Positions 16,110 through 24,089 of a DNA stretch of 28,010 nucleotides are shown here, piece after piece; within the stretch, counting starts at the first letter, position 1; every line of letters begins with the position of its first letter. Position numbers and translations under genes: made by a program. The DNA comes from JALCLA01 sp965653565 (lineage in GTDB: Bacteria; Pseudomonadota; Gammaproteobacteria; Xanthomonadales; Xanthomonadaceae), in the NCBI GenBank assembly GCA_965653565.1, contig CBFHAI010000060.1, positions 1 to 28,010 of the forward strand. The letters are read 5' to 3'. Below the pieces are notes generated by a model that was given only the letters and a program-made list of their open reading frames with translations, did no database searches and was not told the origin of the DNA.

Positions 16110-16740
16110 GCCTCGAATCGCCCTCGCCGACGATCATCCCATTGTCCGGCGCGGATTCAAACAACTCATCGAGACGGTGCCCGGCTATGTCGTGGCGCTC
16201 GAGCACAGCCACGGCCTGGCCCTGCTCGACGACCCCGAACTCGACCTGTGCGATCTGCTGGTGCTCGACATCACCCTGCCCGACCTCGACGGCTTCGACG
16301 TTCTGCGCCGCCTCGCGCCGCGCGCACGGCGGCCCGAAGTGGTGGTGCTGAGCATGCACGAGGAATTGCCCTACGTGCGCGAAGCGATGGGTCTGGGCGC
16401 ACGCGGCTATCTGGCAAAAAGCGGCGCCGACGACGAACTGCTGCTGGCCCTCGCCGCCGTCAGCGAAGGCGGCACCTACCTGGGCGCCTCCTTCCGCGAA
16501 CGCCTCGACTCGATCGGCCCCGACCGCGACCCCGCCTTCCCCGAACTCACCGCACGCGAATGCGAAATCGTCCGCGCCCTGGTCCGCGGCGAAACCATCC
16601 GCATCATCGGCGAACGCCTCGGCATGAGCCGCAAGACGGTTTACGTGCACCGCAGCAATCTGCTCGGCAAGTTGGGAGTGGGGACGGATGTGGAATTGGT
16701 GCGGTTGGCGCGACAGCGGGGGTTGTTGACGGTTAGTTGA
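16108..16740 (+). CDS. Response regulator, NarL/LuxR family
   Basis: A 210-residue regulator. The receiver domain (1-120) has the acidic pair D8/D9, phospho-acceptor D54 (LVLDITLPDLDGF), the Ser of LSMHEELPY and Lys in GYLAKSGADD. The C-terminal LuxR-type helix-turn-helix (about 145-205) contains LTARECEIVRALVRGE and KTVYVHRSNLLGKLGV. HisKA_3 kinases pair with this class, so the divergent MASE1 kinase is the obvious partner. A TTGGCC-18 bp-TACTGT pair at about 16045-16075 could be its promoter and would lie inside the kinase reading frame. The last about 20 codons are G/T-rich relative to the rest but keep the conserved regulator end. Confidence 0.95.
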   Translation: MPRIALADDHPIVRRGFKQLIETVPGYVVALEHSHGLALLDDPELDLCDLLVLDITLPDLDGFDVLRRLAPRARRPEVVVLSMHEELPYVREAMGLGARGYLAKSGADDELLLALAAVSEGGTYLGASFRERLDSIGPDRDPAFPELTARECEIVRALVRGETIRIIGERLGMSRKTVYVHRSNLLGKLGVGTDVELVRLARQRGLLTVS

Positions 16741-16807
16741 GGGTTAGGCTGCGACGCTGGTGGATATGGTTTCGACGTTTGTGGCGTCCATCGTATTCCG
16801 TCATTCC

Positions 16808-16832
16808 CGTCCTTCGACAAGCTCAGGACAGG
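16808..16832. repeat. REP-like palindrome fragment
   Basis: The sequence around GTCCTTCGACAAGCTCAGGA is a small palindrome (GTCCT...AGGAC arms). Similar motifs occur as dispersed intergenic repeats in many environmental proteobacteria (from memory, not checked). The typical GAACGG continuation is missing right after it, so this looks like a partial or diverged copy. It is the main recognisable content of the gap 16741-16952. Confidence 0.5.
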
Positions 16833-16952
16833 CCAACCTGCCTCGAACGTACCGAAGGGCGTAAACGACGGCATCAGGACATCCACCAAACCTGACGCGG
16901 TCCCGCAGCCATATCCACTGAGGCCGCAACATTCGCAAATTTCATGTGCAAC

Positions 16953-16984
16953 GAAAAAGGGAGGCGAGCTCTCGCCCGCCTCCC
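16953..16984 (-). terminator. Rho-independent terminator of the TonB-dependent receptor gene
   Basis: On the minus strand an 8-bp perfect stem, GGGAGGCG/CGCCTCCC (16959-16966 and 16977-16984, 10-nt loop), is followed by TTTTTCGT. It lies about 100 bp past the receptor stop codon. Confidence 0.85.
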
Positions 16985-17028
16985 AACACTCTGACTGAAA
17001 CGAAGAACTTATTACCCGCTTGGAACCT

Positions 17029-17083
17029 GGCGCACCTGCCGGAGCAAGTGCGCCTGCAACGTGACGCCCTGCGGAGCAGGCGC
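17029..17083. other. Two competing inverted repeats just after the receptor stop
   Basis: Arms GGCGCAC/GTGCGCC (17029-17035 and 17048-17054) overlap a second pair, GCGCCTGC/GCAGGCGC (17050-17057 and 17076-17083), so only one hairpin can form at a time. AACGTGACG occurs here (17058-17066) and again in the last codons of the receptor (17090-17098), suggesting a small tandem duplication of the gene end. Confidence 0.55.
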
Positions 17084-17085
17084 GC

Positions 17086-19980
17086 TTAGAACGTGACGGT
17101 CACACCCAGCGTGTAGAACCGGCCCACGACATCGTAGAACTGCGGGAAGGTATTGCCGTTGTTGAACGTCGTGCCGCCGATGGTGTTGCCCACTTCCGGC
17201 GGCTGCTTGTCGAAGACGTTGTCGACGGTCAGGTTGAAGCGCAGGTGGTCGTTGAATTTCCAGCGCGCGCCCAGGTCGAAATAGCTGTACGAGCCGATCG
17301 ACGAATAGGCCGGCAGGAAGACCTGGCCACCCGGCTCTTCCACGACGCCGTCGAGGAAGCGCCAGTTCATCGAGACGTCGAACGCATCCCAGCTCCACGT
17401 GGTGCGGAAGTTGGACTTGTTCTCGTGCACGATGCCCGCGGCGTTGCTGCACGCGACGCTGTAGAAGCCGACGCAGTCGCGGTTGACCGAGGTCGGCGTG
17501 GCCTTGAATTCCCAGCCCAGCACGTGGGTCAGGTTCCAGGCGAAGTTCAGCGCGCCGAAGCGGCCGATTTCCATGCGGTAGTTCAGGCCCAGATCGAGGC
17601 CGTCGGTGTTGAGCACGCCCTGGTTCGAGGTCAGCAGGCCGATACCGCGCGAGCCGGCGCCGCTGAAGGTGCCGTTGAAGGCATCGCGACCGACCAGCTG
17701 GCACGCCGCATTCAATTCCAGGCTCGGATTGAAGGCCGTCGTGTAGCACTGCTGCAGGATGTCGGTGACGCTCGGGTTGGAGATGAAGTCGTTGACTTCG
17801 ATGTCGTAGTAGTCGAGCGAAACCACCAGGCTTTCGAGGAAGGTCGGTTCCCAGACGAAGCCGTAGGTGATGGTGTCGGCGATTTCAGGACCGAGCGCCG
17901 GGTTGCCGCCGGTGAGCACGTTGACCTGGCCCGACGACGGCGCCGGCAACGCGCCGATCGAAGTGAGCGGAACGCCGGTCAGGCGGCACAGGTTCGACAG
18001 CGTGCCCGGGGTGTTGGCTTCGGCCGCGTTGATGGACGCGCCCTGGCACGGATCGACCGCCAGATTGCTCAGGCCCGTCACCTGCGGTGCGAACAGCTCG
18101 TTGACGTTGGGCGCACGCGAAGCGCGCTGCGCGAGGCCACGCAGGCGGAAGCCTTCGACCGGCGCCCACTCACCGCCGTACTTGTAGGTGTCGTAGGAAT
18201 CCGAACCCTGGCTTTCGAACTCGGTGTAGCGATAGCCAAGTTCCAGCGACACCGAATGCGCCCACGGGCGATCGTTGATCACCGGCACGAACAGTTCGAC
18301 GAAGCCTTCGTTCAACTCGAACGAACCGCGGCGATCGGGCGTCGGCGCGCCGGTGCCGAGCACTTCGCCCTGGATCTGCGAAGCCTGGTCGGACTTGGTG
18401 TTGGCCGACACTTCGCGCATTTCGTAACCGGCCGCCATCGCGATCGGGTAGTCGGTCCACGGGCTCTTGAAGCGGTCGCCCAGGTCGCCGTTGACCGACA
18501 CCGTGCCGACGTCCTGTTCGACGTTCTGGCGCAGGATCGCATCGAGGTCGATGAAGTTGAGCATCGCCTGCGTGATCGAGCCTTCGGCACCGAACACATT
18601 GAGCGGCACGCAGCCGTTCGCCGGGTTGATGCAGGTGTTCGGATTGGTCGCGAGCAGCGCCTGCTGCACGCGCGAGAGCGAGCCCCAGTTGCCGCGGGTC
18701 TGGATCTGGTCGGCTTCGCCGAAGGTGTAGTTGGCGTCGTAGCTCCAGGTGTCGGTGATGTCGCCGCGCACGCCGACCGTGCCCTGGAAGGTCTTGTTCT
18801 CGAAGTCGTTCAGACGCGGACCGAGCTCGGTGAAGCGGCGGTCGACGGTGAAGCGTGCCGTGGTCGGGTTGCCGGCGACGCATTCCTCGGCCGGGATGTT
18901 GAGCGCCGCGCACATCTGCTGGCGCGCCGGTTCCGGGATGAACGGGTTGCCGACCGGCACGTTGAAGTTGTTGCCGAACGAGCCCGATTCGGCCAGCTGC
19001 GTGTCGACGTCCGAGCGCGTGTAGAACAGTTCGCCGTAAACCTCATGCCCTTCGTAGAAATCGAAGTGGCCGGTGACGGTGGCCTGCAGGCGGTCGAGCG
19101 GGGTCTGGTAGTAGTTCTTCGGATTGGTGTTGAACAGCGTCACCGGCGTGCCGACGGTGCCGTTGGGCTGGATCTGCGAACGACCCGGCACGCCCGGGAA
19201 GTTGTTGAACGCCACCGGCACGGTGGTGCCCGAACCGGAGATCGAACCGTCCACCGAGTTGCGCGTGACCAGGCCGAACGGACGATCGCCGTTCTGCAGC
19301 GGATCGGTCTTGGTGTGGCCGACGCTGAGCACGACGTTGCCGCGATCGTCTTCCGAATTGGCGCCGATGGTGACGTCGATGCGCTGGCGGTCGGCATCGC
19401 TCTCGTCGGAGGTGCCGTACTGCGCGGCGAACTGCGCGCCTTCGAAGTTTTCCTTCAGGATGAAGTTGACCACGCCGGCGATGGCATCGGCGCCGTACAC
19501 GGCGGAGGCACCGCCGGTGACGATGTCGATGCGATCGATCAGCGCGACCGGAATCGAGTTGGTGTCGACCACGCCGGTCAGGTTGAACGGCACGAAGCGG
19601 CGGCCGTTGATCAGCACCAGGGTGCGGTTCGGGCCGAGGCCGCGCAGGTCGATGGTGGCGCCACCGCCGCTGCCATTGTTGGTGCCCGGACCGATCGATG
19701 GCATCGCACCCGGAACCAGGCGGATGAAGTCTTCCACGGTGACGGTCTGCTTCACCTGCAGCTCTTCGGCGCTGTAGGAGGCGATCGGGCTGTTGGCGAC
19801 GACGTTCGGCGAATTGATGCGCGTGCCGGTGACGGAAATCGCGTCGAGCGTGGCGGCGTCGGCCGGATCGGCATCCTGCGCCATGGCGCTCAGCGGCGTG
19901 AAGCCGACGATGCCGAAGGCGACGGCGACGGCCAACGGAGCAAAGCGAAGCCGGCTCGGCTTCTGTACTACTCGCTTCAT
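17086..19980 (-). CDS. TonB-dependent outer-membrane receptor
   Basis: A 964-residue receptor. A signal peptide covers about residues 1-35 (basic start, hydrophobic core, SAMAQ cleavage region). The TonB-box/plug entry LDAISVTGTRI is at 45-55. The plug domain (about 60-180) has LRGLGPNRTLVLINGRR and SAVYGADAIAGVVNFIL. The rest is a 22-strand-type barrel, including RAPNVNELFAP and NVFDKQPPEVG, and it ends in aromatic F, as required for Bam insertion. The substrate cannot be deduced: no binding protein, transporter, sigma/anti-sigma pair or glycosidase is adjacent. The type is common in Xanthomonadales for oligosaccharide or peptide uptake. The ATG has GGGGA about 5 bp upstream. The leader contains hairpins and the gene has its own terminator, so it is a single-gene unit. 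Confidence 0.95.
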   Translation of the reverse strand: MKRVVQKPSRLRFAPLAVAVAFGIVGFTPLSAMAQDADPADAATLDAISVTGTRINSPNVVANSPIASYSAEELQVKQTVTVEDFIRLVPGAMPSIGPGTNNGSGGGATIDLRGLGPNRTLVLINGRRFVPFNLTGVVDTNSIPVALIDRIDIVTGGASAVYGADAIAGVVNFILKENFEGAQFAAQYGTSDESDADRQRIDVTIGANSEDDRGNVVLSVGHTKTDPLQNGDRPFGLVTRNSVDGSISGSGTTVPVAFNNFPGVPGRSQIQPNGTVGTPVTLFNTNPKNYYQTPLDRLQATVTGHFDFYEGHEVYGELFYTRSDVDTQLAESGSFGNNFNVPVGNPFIPEPARQQMCAALNIPAEECVAGNPTTARFTVDRRFTELGPRLNDFENKTFQGTVGVRGDITDTWSYDANYTFGEADQIQTRGNWGSLSRVQQALLATNPNTCINPANGCVPLNVFGAEGSITQAMLNFIDLDAILRQNVEQDVGTVSVNGDLGDRFKSPWTDYPIAMAAGYEMREVSANTKSDQASQIQGEVLGTGAPTPDRRGSFELNEGFVELFVPVINDRPWAHSVSLELGYRYTEFESQGSDSYDTYKYGGEWAPVEGFRLRGLAQRASRAPNVNELFAPQVTGLSNLAVDPCQGASINAAEANTPGTLSNLCRLTGVPLTSIGALPAPSSGQVNVLTGGNPALGPEIADTITYGFVWEPTFLESLVVSLDYYDIEVNDFISNPSVTDILQQCYTTAFNPSLELNAACQLVGRDAFNGTFSGAGSRGIGLLTSNQGVLNTDGLDLGLNYRMEIGRFGALNFAWNLTHVLGWEFKATPTSVNRDCVGFYSVACSNAAGIVHENKSNFRTTWSWDAFDVSMNWRFLDGVVEEPGGQVFLPAYSSIGSYSYFDLGARWKFNDHLRFNLTVDNVFDKQPPEVGNTIGGTTFNNGNTFPQFYDVVGRFYTLGVTVTF

Positions 19981-20250
19981 TATTTTCCCCAGGAACAGTA
20001 GTGGTGTGGACCGGCAATAACCGGCGAAAAAACCGACCTTTCGGCGCTCAGCGACGGTCCCCCGACCGTGACGCGCGCATGGACGCCGACCATGACTTTC
20101 GTCATAGGCGGGGCGGAATATAACGCAATTTTTACCCGGCGCCAGCCCGGCAAAGTGAGGTTTCGTGACAGGACGAATCGCGCGCGACCGGATACCGGGC
20201 CCGGCGTGTGAGTCCCGTCACAATTCAGCAGCGGATTGTCCCGGGTTGTC
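19981..20250. other. Leader/promoter region of the TonB-dependent receptor
   Basis: A 270-bp gap between the receptor and the GST gene, both on the minus strand. It holds two small perfect hairpins, ACGGTC-CCCC-GACCGT (20054-20069) and ATGAC-tttc-GTCAT (20092-20105). An A/T-rich patch at about 20116-20135, reading TATATT on the minus strand, could be a -10 box. No known riboswitch was recognised. Confidence 0.4.
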
Positions 20251-20925
20251 TCAGGACATCAGCGCGAACGGCCCACCCTGCTCGAGCGCGCGGCGGTAGG
20301 CCGGGCGGGCATGGATGCGTTCGAGGAAGGCCGCGCTGCGCGGCCGCTGGGCGCCGAGCCCGGCGCGGGCGGCCGCCGCTTCGAGCGGGAAACTCATCTG
20401 GATGTCGGCGGCGGTGAAGTGGCTGCCGGCGAACCACTCGTTGCGGCTCAACTCGGCTTCGACGTAGTCCAGATGCAGCTCGATCTGCGGCTTGACGAAG
20501 CCGCGTCGCACCTTGTCGGCGATGCCGGCCACGATCGGCCGCAGGAAGAACGGCATCGGCCCCTTCGGCAGCCGCGAAAACACCAGCGACAGCAATAGCG
20601 GCGGCATCATCGAACCTTCGGCGTAATGCAGCCAGTAGGTATAGCGCAACCGATCGGGCGACTCAGGCGACGGAATCAAGCGCTGCGCCGCACCGTAACG
20701 CTGCGCCAGGTAATCGACGATCGCGCCCGACTCGGCCAGCACCAAGCCTTCGTCCTCGATCACCGGCGATTTGCCGAGCGGATGCACCTTGCGCAACTCC
20801 GGCGGCGCCAGCATCGTCTGCGGATCGCGCTGGTAGCGCTCGATGCGATACGGCAACCCGATTTCTTCGAGCAGCCAGAGCACGCGCTGCGAGCGCGAGT
20901 TGTTGAGGTGGTGGACGGTGAGCAT
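20251..20925 (-). CDS. Glutathione S-transferase family protein
   Basis: A 224-residue GST. The N-terminal thioredoxin-fold domain (about 1-80) has the likely active-site Ser region HLNNSRSQRVLWLLEE, the cis-Pro loop GKSPVIEDEG and the glutathione gamma-Glu contact ESGAIVDYL. The C-terminal helical domain (about 90-224) includes WFAGSHFTAADIQMSFPLE, the N-capping box region. It conjugates or reduces with glutathione in the cytoplasm; the specific substrate is unknown. The ATG at 20925 is preferred because family similarity starts at MLTVHHLNNSRSQ. The open frame upstream reads through a palindromic repeat. No strong ribosome site is seen (GAGAA about 7 bp upstream). Confidence 0.94.
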   Translation of the reverse strand: MLTVHHLNNSRSQRVLWLLEEIGLPYRIERYQRDPQTMLAPPELRKVHPLGKSPVIEDEGLVLAESGAIVDYLAQRYGAAQRLIPSPESPDRLRYTYWLHYAEGSMMPPLLLSLVFSRLPKGPMPFFLRPIVAGIADKVRRGFVKPQIELHLDYVEAELSRNEWFAGSHFTAADIQMSFPLEAAAARAGLGAQRPRSAAFLERIHARPAYRRALEQGGPFALMS

Positions 20926-20978
20926 GAGGATTCTCGGAGGGTTGGCTCGTGCGGCAGGTGCCGGTGCAGCGAGGGAAT

Positions 20979-21160
20979 GGGGAATCGGGAGTGGAGCGAT
21001 TCGCAGCGCGTTGGGTTTGGCTTTTGCGTTTTGAAGCGAGAATCGGGAGTGGAGCGAAGCTCGCAGATTGCCGGCTGTTCTCCCGACTCCCGATTCCCGT
21101 CGCTCCGAGAGAAGAGCAAAGCCTGCGACCCGCCGGCTCTTCTCCCGATTCCCGATTCCC
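20979..21160. repeat. GGGAATCGGGAG-type palindromic repeat, locus A
   Basis: A cluster of inverted GGGAATCGGGAG/CTCCCGATTCCC units between the GST and rhomboid genes. It ends 5 bp from the rhomboid stop codon. Internal loop sequence (CCGGC...GCAGGCTTTGCTCT in reverse orientation) is shared with loci B and C, which shows a true repeat family. At least two hairpins can be drawn. Confidence 0.85.
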
Positions 21161-21164
21161 AGCG

Positions 21165-21776
21165 TCAAAACGTCGGATTGAACAACCGCGAGAAAAACAA
21201 CCCGGCGATCCGCGGCTCCATGATGATGCTGAAAAGCACGCCGTAGCCGGCGCCCCACAGATGCGCGCTGTGATTGATATTGTCGCCGCCGCGGCGTTCG
21301 GCCCAGATGCTGTAGCCGACGTAGAGCGCGGCGTAGATGATCGCCGGCACCGGCAGGAAGAACACGAAGATCAGGGCCCACGGCTGCAGCAGGATGAAGG
21401 CGAACAACACCGCCGACACCGCGCCCGATGCGCCCAGACTGCGGTAGTCGGGGTCGTTGCGATGACGCAAATACGACGGCAGCACCGACACCAGCAGGCC
21501 GCCGAGATAGAACAGCACGAAGCCGACGTGGCCCAGATACGGTTCGTAGGCGCGCTCGATCAGTCCGCCGAAGAAATACAGCGTGATCATGTTGAACAGC
21601 AGATGCTGGCCGTCGGCATGCACGAAGCCGTAGGTGATCAGCCGATGCACCTCGCCGCGCCGCGTGATCGCCGGCGACCACAGGATCAGCCGAGCCATCA
21701 GTTCGCGGTTCTGCCAGGCCAGATACGACACCACGCAGGTGATGGCGATCAGGATCAGGGTGAGGGTGATCTGCAT
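21165..21776 (-). CDS. Rhomboid family intramembrane serine protease
   Basis: A 203-residue polytopic membrane protein with about six hydrophobic segments. The catalytic Ser is S117 in LGASGAVSAVLFAF and the catalytic His is H172 in AHLWGAGYG. HADGQHLLFNM (53-63) is the conserved oxyanion-region motif. Rhomboids cut transmembrane segments of partner proteins within the membrane; the substrate here is unknown. The ATG at 21776 precedes the first membrane helix (MQITLTLILIAITCVVSYLA), with GAAGG about 9 bp upstream. A longer in-frame extension translates the GGGAATCGGGAG repeat into PDSRLPIP peptides and is an artefact. The gene is divergent from the phzF-like gene. Confidence 0.93.
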   Translation of the reverse strand: MQITLTLILIAITCVVSYLAWQNRELMARLILWSPAITRRGEVHRLITYGFVHADGQHLLFNMITLYFFGGLIERAYEPYLGHVGFVLFYLGGLLVSVLPSYLRHRNDPDYRSLGASGAVSAVLFAFILLQPWALIFVFFLPVPAIIYAALYVGYSIWAERRGGDNINHSAHLWGAGYGVLFSIIMEPRIAGLFFSRLFNPTF

Positions 21777-21800
21777 GCGGGGCCTTCGGGGTAAAGTGCT

Positions 21801-21960
21801 GGGAATCGGGAGTCGGGAGTCGGGAGAAGAGCCGGCGGGTGCGAGCCTTTGCTTTTTGACGCTGGGAATCGGGAGCCGGGAATCGGGAGAAAGCCGGTGA
21901 GTTGCGATGCTTGCTCTACTCCCGATTCCCGATTCCCCAGGATTCCCGACTCCCGATTCC
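21801..21960. repeat. GGGAATCGGGAG-type palindromic repeat, locus B (nested hairpins)
   Basis: Nested inverted repeats between the divergent rhomboid and phzF-like genes. The outer arms are 21802-21821 and 21941-21960 (about 19 of 20 pair). The inner arms are about 21864-21889 and 21919-21938. The inner loop carries the family's shared AGCCGG...GCTTGCTCT core. Promoters for both flanking genes must lie in or next to this element. Confidence 0.87.
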
Positions 21961-22016
21961 GCGGGACCCCGATCCCCGAACAACTATAGCCGCTCCCCCC
22001 GCAGGACCGTCCACGA

Positions 22017-22910
22017 ATGACGATCGAAAAATCCGTGCGTTTCGTACAGCTCGACGTGTTCACCGAGCGTCCCGGCGGCGGCAATCCGCTCGGCGTGGTG
22101 ATCGACGCGCGCGGCTGGAGCGGCGCCGACATGCAGCGTTTCGCGGCCTGGACCAATCTGGTCGAGACCACCTTCCTGCTGCCGCCCGAAGCGTCCGGCG
22201 CCAGCTATAAATTGCGCATCTTCACGCCGGCACGCGAAATTCCGTTCGCCGGCCATCCGACCATCGGCAGCGCGCACGCGGCGCTCGCCACCGGCTTCGT
22301 CGCGCCGGCCTCGACGCTGCTGCAGGAATGCGGCGCCGGCCTGTTGCCGATCCGCACCGAAGGCGACGGCATCGATCCGGAACTGTTCGTGCAGGCGCCA
22401 CCGTCGCGCATCCTGCGCGAAGGCCTCGACGCCGATCCGCAGTTGCGCAACATCCTCGGACCGGTGCGACTGGGCGCGCGCCCACCGGCCTTCGTCGAAG
22501 GCGGCCGCTGCTGGTGGATTGCCGAATTCGAACACGAGGCCGACCTGCGCGGCTGGCACCCGAACCACGCCGCCATCGCCGCGCTGGCGCACGCCAGCGA
22601 CAGCCTCGGACTGTGCGTCTTCGCGCGCAGCAAGGCGACCGACTACGACATCGCGGTGCGCGCCTTCCCGGCCGGCGTCGGCATCGTCGAAGACCCCGCC
22701 TCGGGCGCCGCCAACGGCCTCATCGCCGCTTACATCGCCGCCCGCGAACCCACCGGCGCGCTGGCGCACGGCTACACCGTCAGCCAGGGCCGCGAGATCG
22801 GCCGCGATGCGCGGATCAAGATCCGTATCGAGGGCGGCGAGGTTTGGGTCGGTGGGCGCAGCCACATCGTGATCGATGGGGTTGTGCGGTGGGATGTGGG
22901 CTTGCGTTAG
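22017..22910 (+). CDS. PhzF family phenazine biosynthesis-like isomerase
   Basis: A 297-residue member of the PhzF/diaminopimelate-epimerase-like fold. The N-terminal block FVQLDVFTERPGGGNPLGVV is at 9-28. The catalytic Glu is E50 (TNLVETTFLL). FTPAREIPFAGHPTIGSAH and EDPASGAANGLIAAYI are the two substrate-binding halves. True PhzF isomerises dihydro-3-hydroxyanthranilate in phenazine synthesis, but most family members act outside that pathway. No other phz gene is here, so a phenazine role is not supported. The ATG at 22017 lies 56 bp past repeat locus B, and a clear Shine-Dalgarno is not obvious. The gene converges on the YihG-like gene across repeat locus C. Confidence 0.93.
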   Translation: MTIEKSVRFVQLDVFTERPGGGNPLGVVIDARGWSGADMQRFAAWTNLVETTFLLPPEASGASYKLRIFTPAREIPFAGHPTIGSAHAALATGFVAPASTLLQECGAGLLPIRTEGDGIDPELFVQAPPSRILREGLDADPQLRNILGPVRLGARPPAFVEGGRCWWIAEFEHEADLRGWHPNHAAIAALAHASDSLGLCVFARSKATDYDIAVRAFPAGVGIVEDPASGAANGLIAAYIAAREPTGALAHGYTVSQGREIGRDARIKIRIEGGEVWVGGRSHIVIDGVVRWDVGLR

Positions 22911-22935
22911 GCGTTTGTCGGAGCCCAGGGCCTCG

Positions 22936-23006
22936 GGGGAATCGGGAATCGGGAGAAAAGCCGGCAGCCTGCGAGCTCTTGCTCTTCTCCCGATTCCCGA
23001 TTCCCC
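22936..23006. repeat. GGGAATCGGGAG-type palindromic repeat, locus C (perfect 22-bp arms)
   Basis: The cleanest copy: perfect 22-bp inverted arms (22936-22957 and 22985-23006) around a 27-nt loop. It lies between the convergent phzF-like and yihG genes, 8 bp from the yihG stop codon, so it may serve as a shared transcript end. There is no T-run. Confidence 0.9.
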
Positions 23007-23014
23007 GCGGCACC

Positions 23015-23926
23015 TCAGCGCTCAGCGGACGCCCCAGGCTCCAGAAGCTGCGCAACCCGCGCATCCTTCTGCGCCCACAAGCCATTGATCCACTCCTGAA
23101 AGCCCGCGCGAAACTCCGCGTCGCTTTCATAATCGGCACCCACCGCCTCGGCTGGAATCGGCAACTCGCGCACCTGCACGATCACCTGCGGAATGCGATC
23201 GGCAAACAGATCGGCCAGCGTCGGGCGCCCGGCCGGATACACGATCGTGACATCGAGTACGCCGCGCAGCGCGCCGCCCATCGCGTCGAGCACGAAGGCC
23301 ACGCCGCCCGCCTTCGGACGCAGCAGATGCCGGTACGGCGATGGCTGGCGGGCGTGTTTTTCCGGCGTGAAACGCGTACCTTCGACGAAGTTCATCACCG
23401 CCACCGGAATCTCGCGGAATTTTTCGCAGGCGCGGCGGGTGGCGTCGGTGTCGGTGCCGGCCAGTTCCGGACGGCGCGCCAGTTGTTCCTTCGAGTAGCG
23501 CTTCATGAAAGGAAAATCGAGCGCCCACCAGGCCAGCCCCAGCAGCGGCACCCAGATCAGTTCCTGCTTGAGGAAGAAGCGCAGCAGCGGAATGCGGCGG
23601 TTGAACACGTACTGCAGCACCGGGATATCGACCCAGCTCTGGTGATTGCTCAGCACCAGATAACTGCCGTCGCGGCGCAGCCCGTCGGGCACGTCGATCA
23701 CGATGCGGGTGTGGGTGGCGCGCGCGATCAGCAGGCTGTTGAAGCCGATCCAGCGCTCGGCGATGCCGGTGAGCACGCCATTCCAGCGCGCCCGCGCTTT
23801 GCTGCCGGGCGACAGCGCCTTCAACAGGGCGACGCAGAACAGCACGCTGGTGTGCAGCAGCGTGCTGATGCCGATCAACAGCAGGATCAGCGGCAAACGT
23901 AGCGGCAAAGGCAACGACAACAGCAT
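23015..23926 (-). CDS. yihG: YihG-type lysophospholipid acyltransferase
   Basis: A 303-residue PlsC-superfamily acyltransferase of the YihG branch. The catalytic HX4D motif is NHQSWVD with H95 and D100. The YihG-specific FLKQELIWVPLLGLAWWALD and FPFMKRYSKEQL follow, then the acceptor motif FVEGTRFTPEKH and the fourth block VTIVYPAGRP. One or two N-terminal membrane segments cover about 8-38. It probably transfers acyl groups to lysophosphatidic acid at the inner membrane. The ATG at 23926 is preferred because it leads directly into the hydrophobic segment, as in E. coli YihG. An ATG 22 codons upstream (23992) is possible. The end is next to repeat locus C. Confidence 0.9.
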   Translation of the reverse strand: MLLSLPLPLRLPLILLLIGISTLLHTSVLFCVALLKALSPGSKARARWNGVLTGIAERWIGFNSLLIARATHTRIVIDVPDGLRRDGSYLVLSNHQSWVDIPVLQYVFNRRIPLLRFFLKQELIWVPLLGLAWWALDFPFMKRYSKEQLARRPELAGTDTDATRRACEKFREIPVAVMNFVEGTRFTPEKHARQPSPYRHLLRPKAGGVAFVLDAMGGALRGVLDVTIVYPAGRPTLADLFADRIPQVIVQVRELPIPAEAVGADYESDAEFRAGFQEWINGLWAQKDARVAQLLEPGASAER

Positions 23927-24089
23927 CGCAGCGCGAACCCTCGCGTCAAAGGTTGCCAAGTATGGCCGAGACGCCCGCCGGTTTTCCCGCATCGATGCCC
24001 GAATGCATCAGCAAATGGCATTCAGCGCCGTTCCCCCGCGCGCGCTGCGCCGCTACCATCGAAGGCTTCCGCTGCGCGTGAGTCCGCCC

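Noticed and set aside
14428..16650. Minus-strand open frame of 740 codons overlapping the kinase and the regulator
   Set aside because: It is in another frame of the kinase gene and antisense to the regulator. The product is Arg/Ala-rich and featureless.
17245..20001. Plus-strand open frame of 918 codons
   Set aside because: It is exactly antisense to the TonB-dependent receptor. The composition is a Val/Arg/Asp/His shadow and no domain is recognisable.
22017..22910. Phenazine biosynthesis cluster
   Set aside because: Only a PhzF-fold gene is present and no other phz gene is near. The family is widespread outside phenazine pathways.
20979..23006. CRISPR array
   Set aside because: Repeats are inverted, irregularly spaced and separated by genes. 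There are no uniform spacers and no cas genes.
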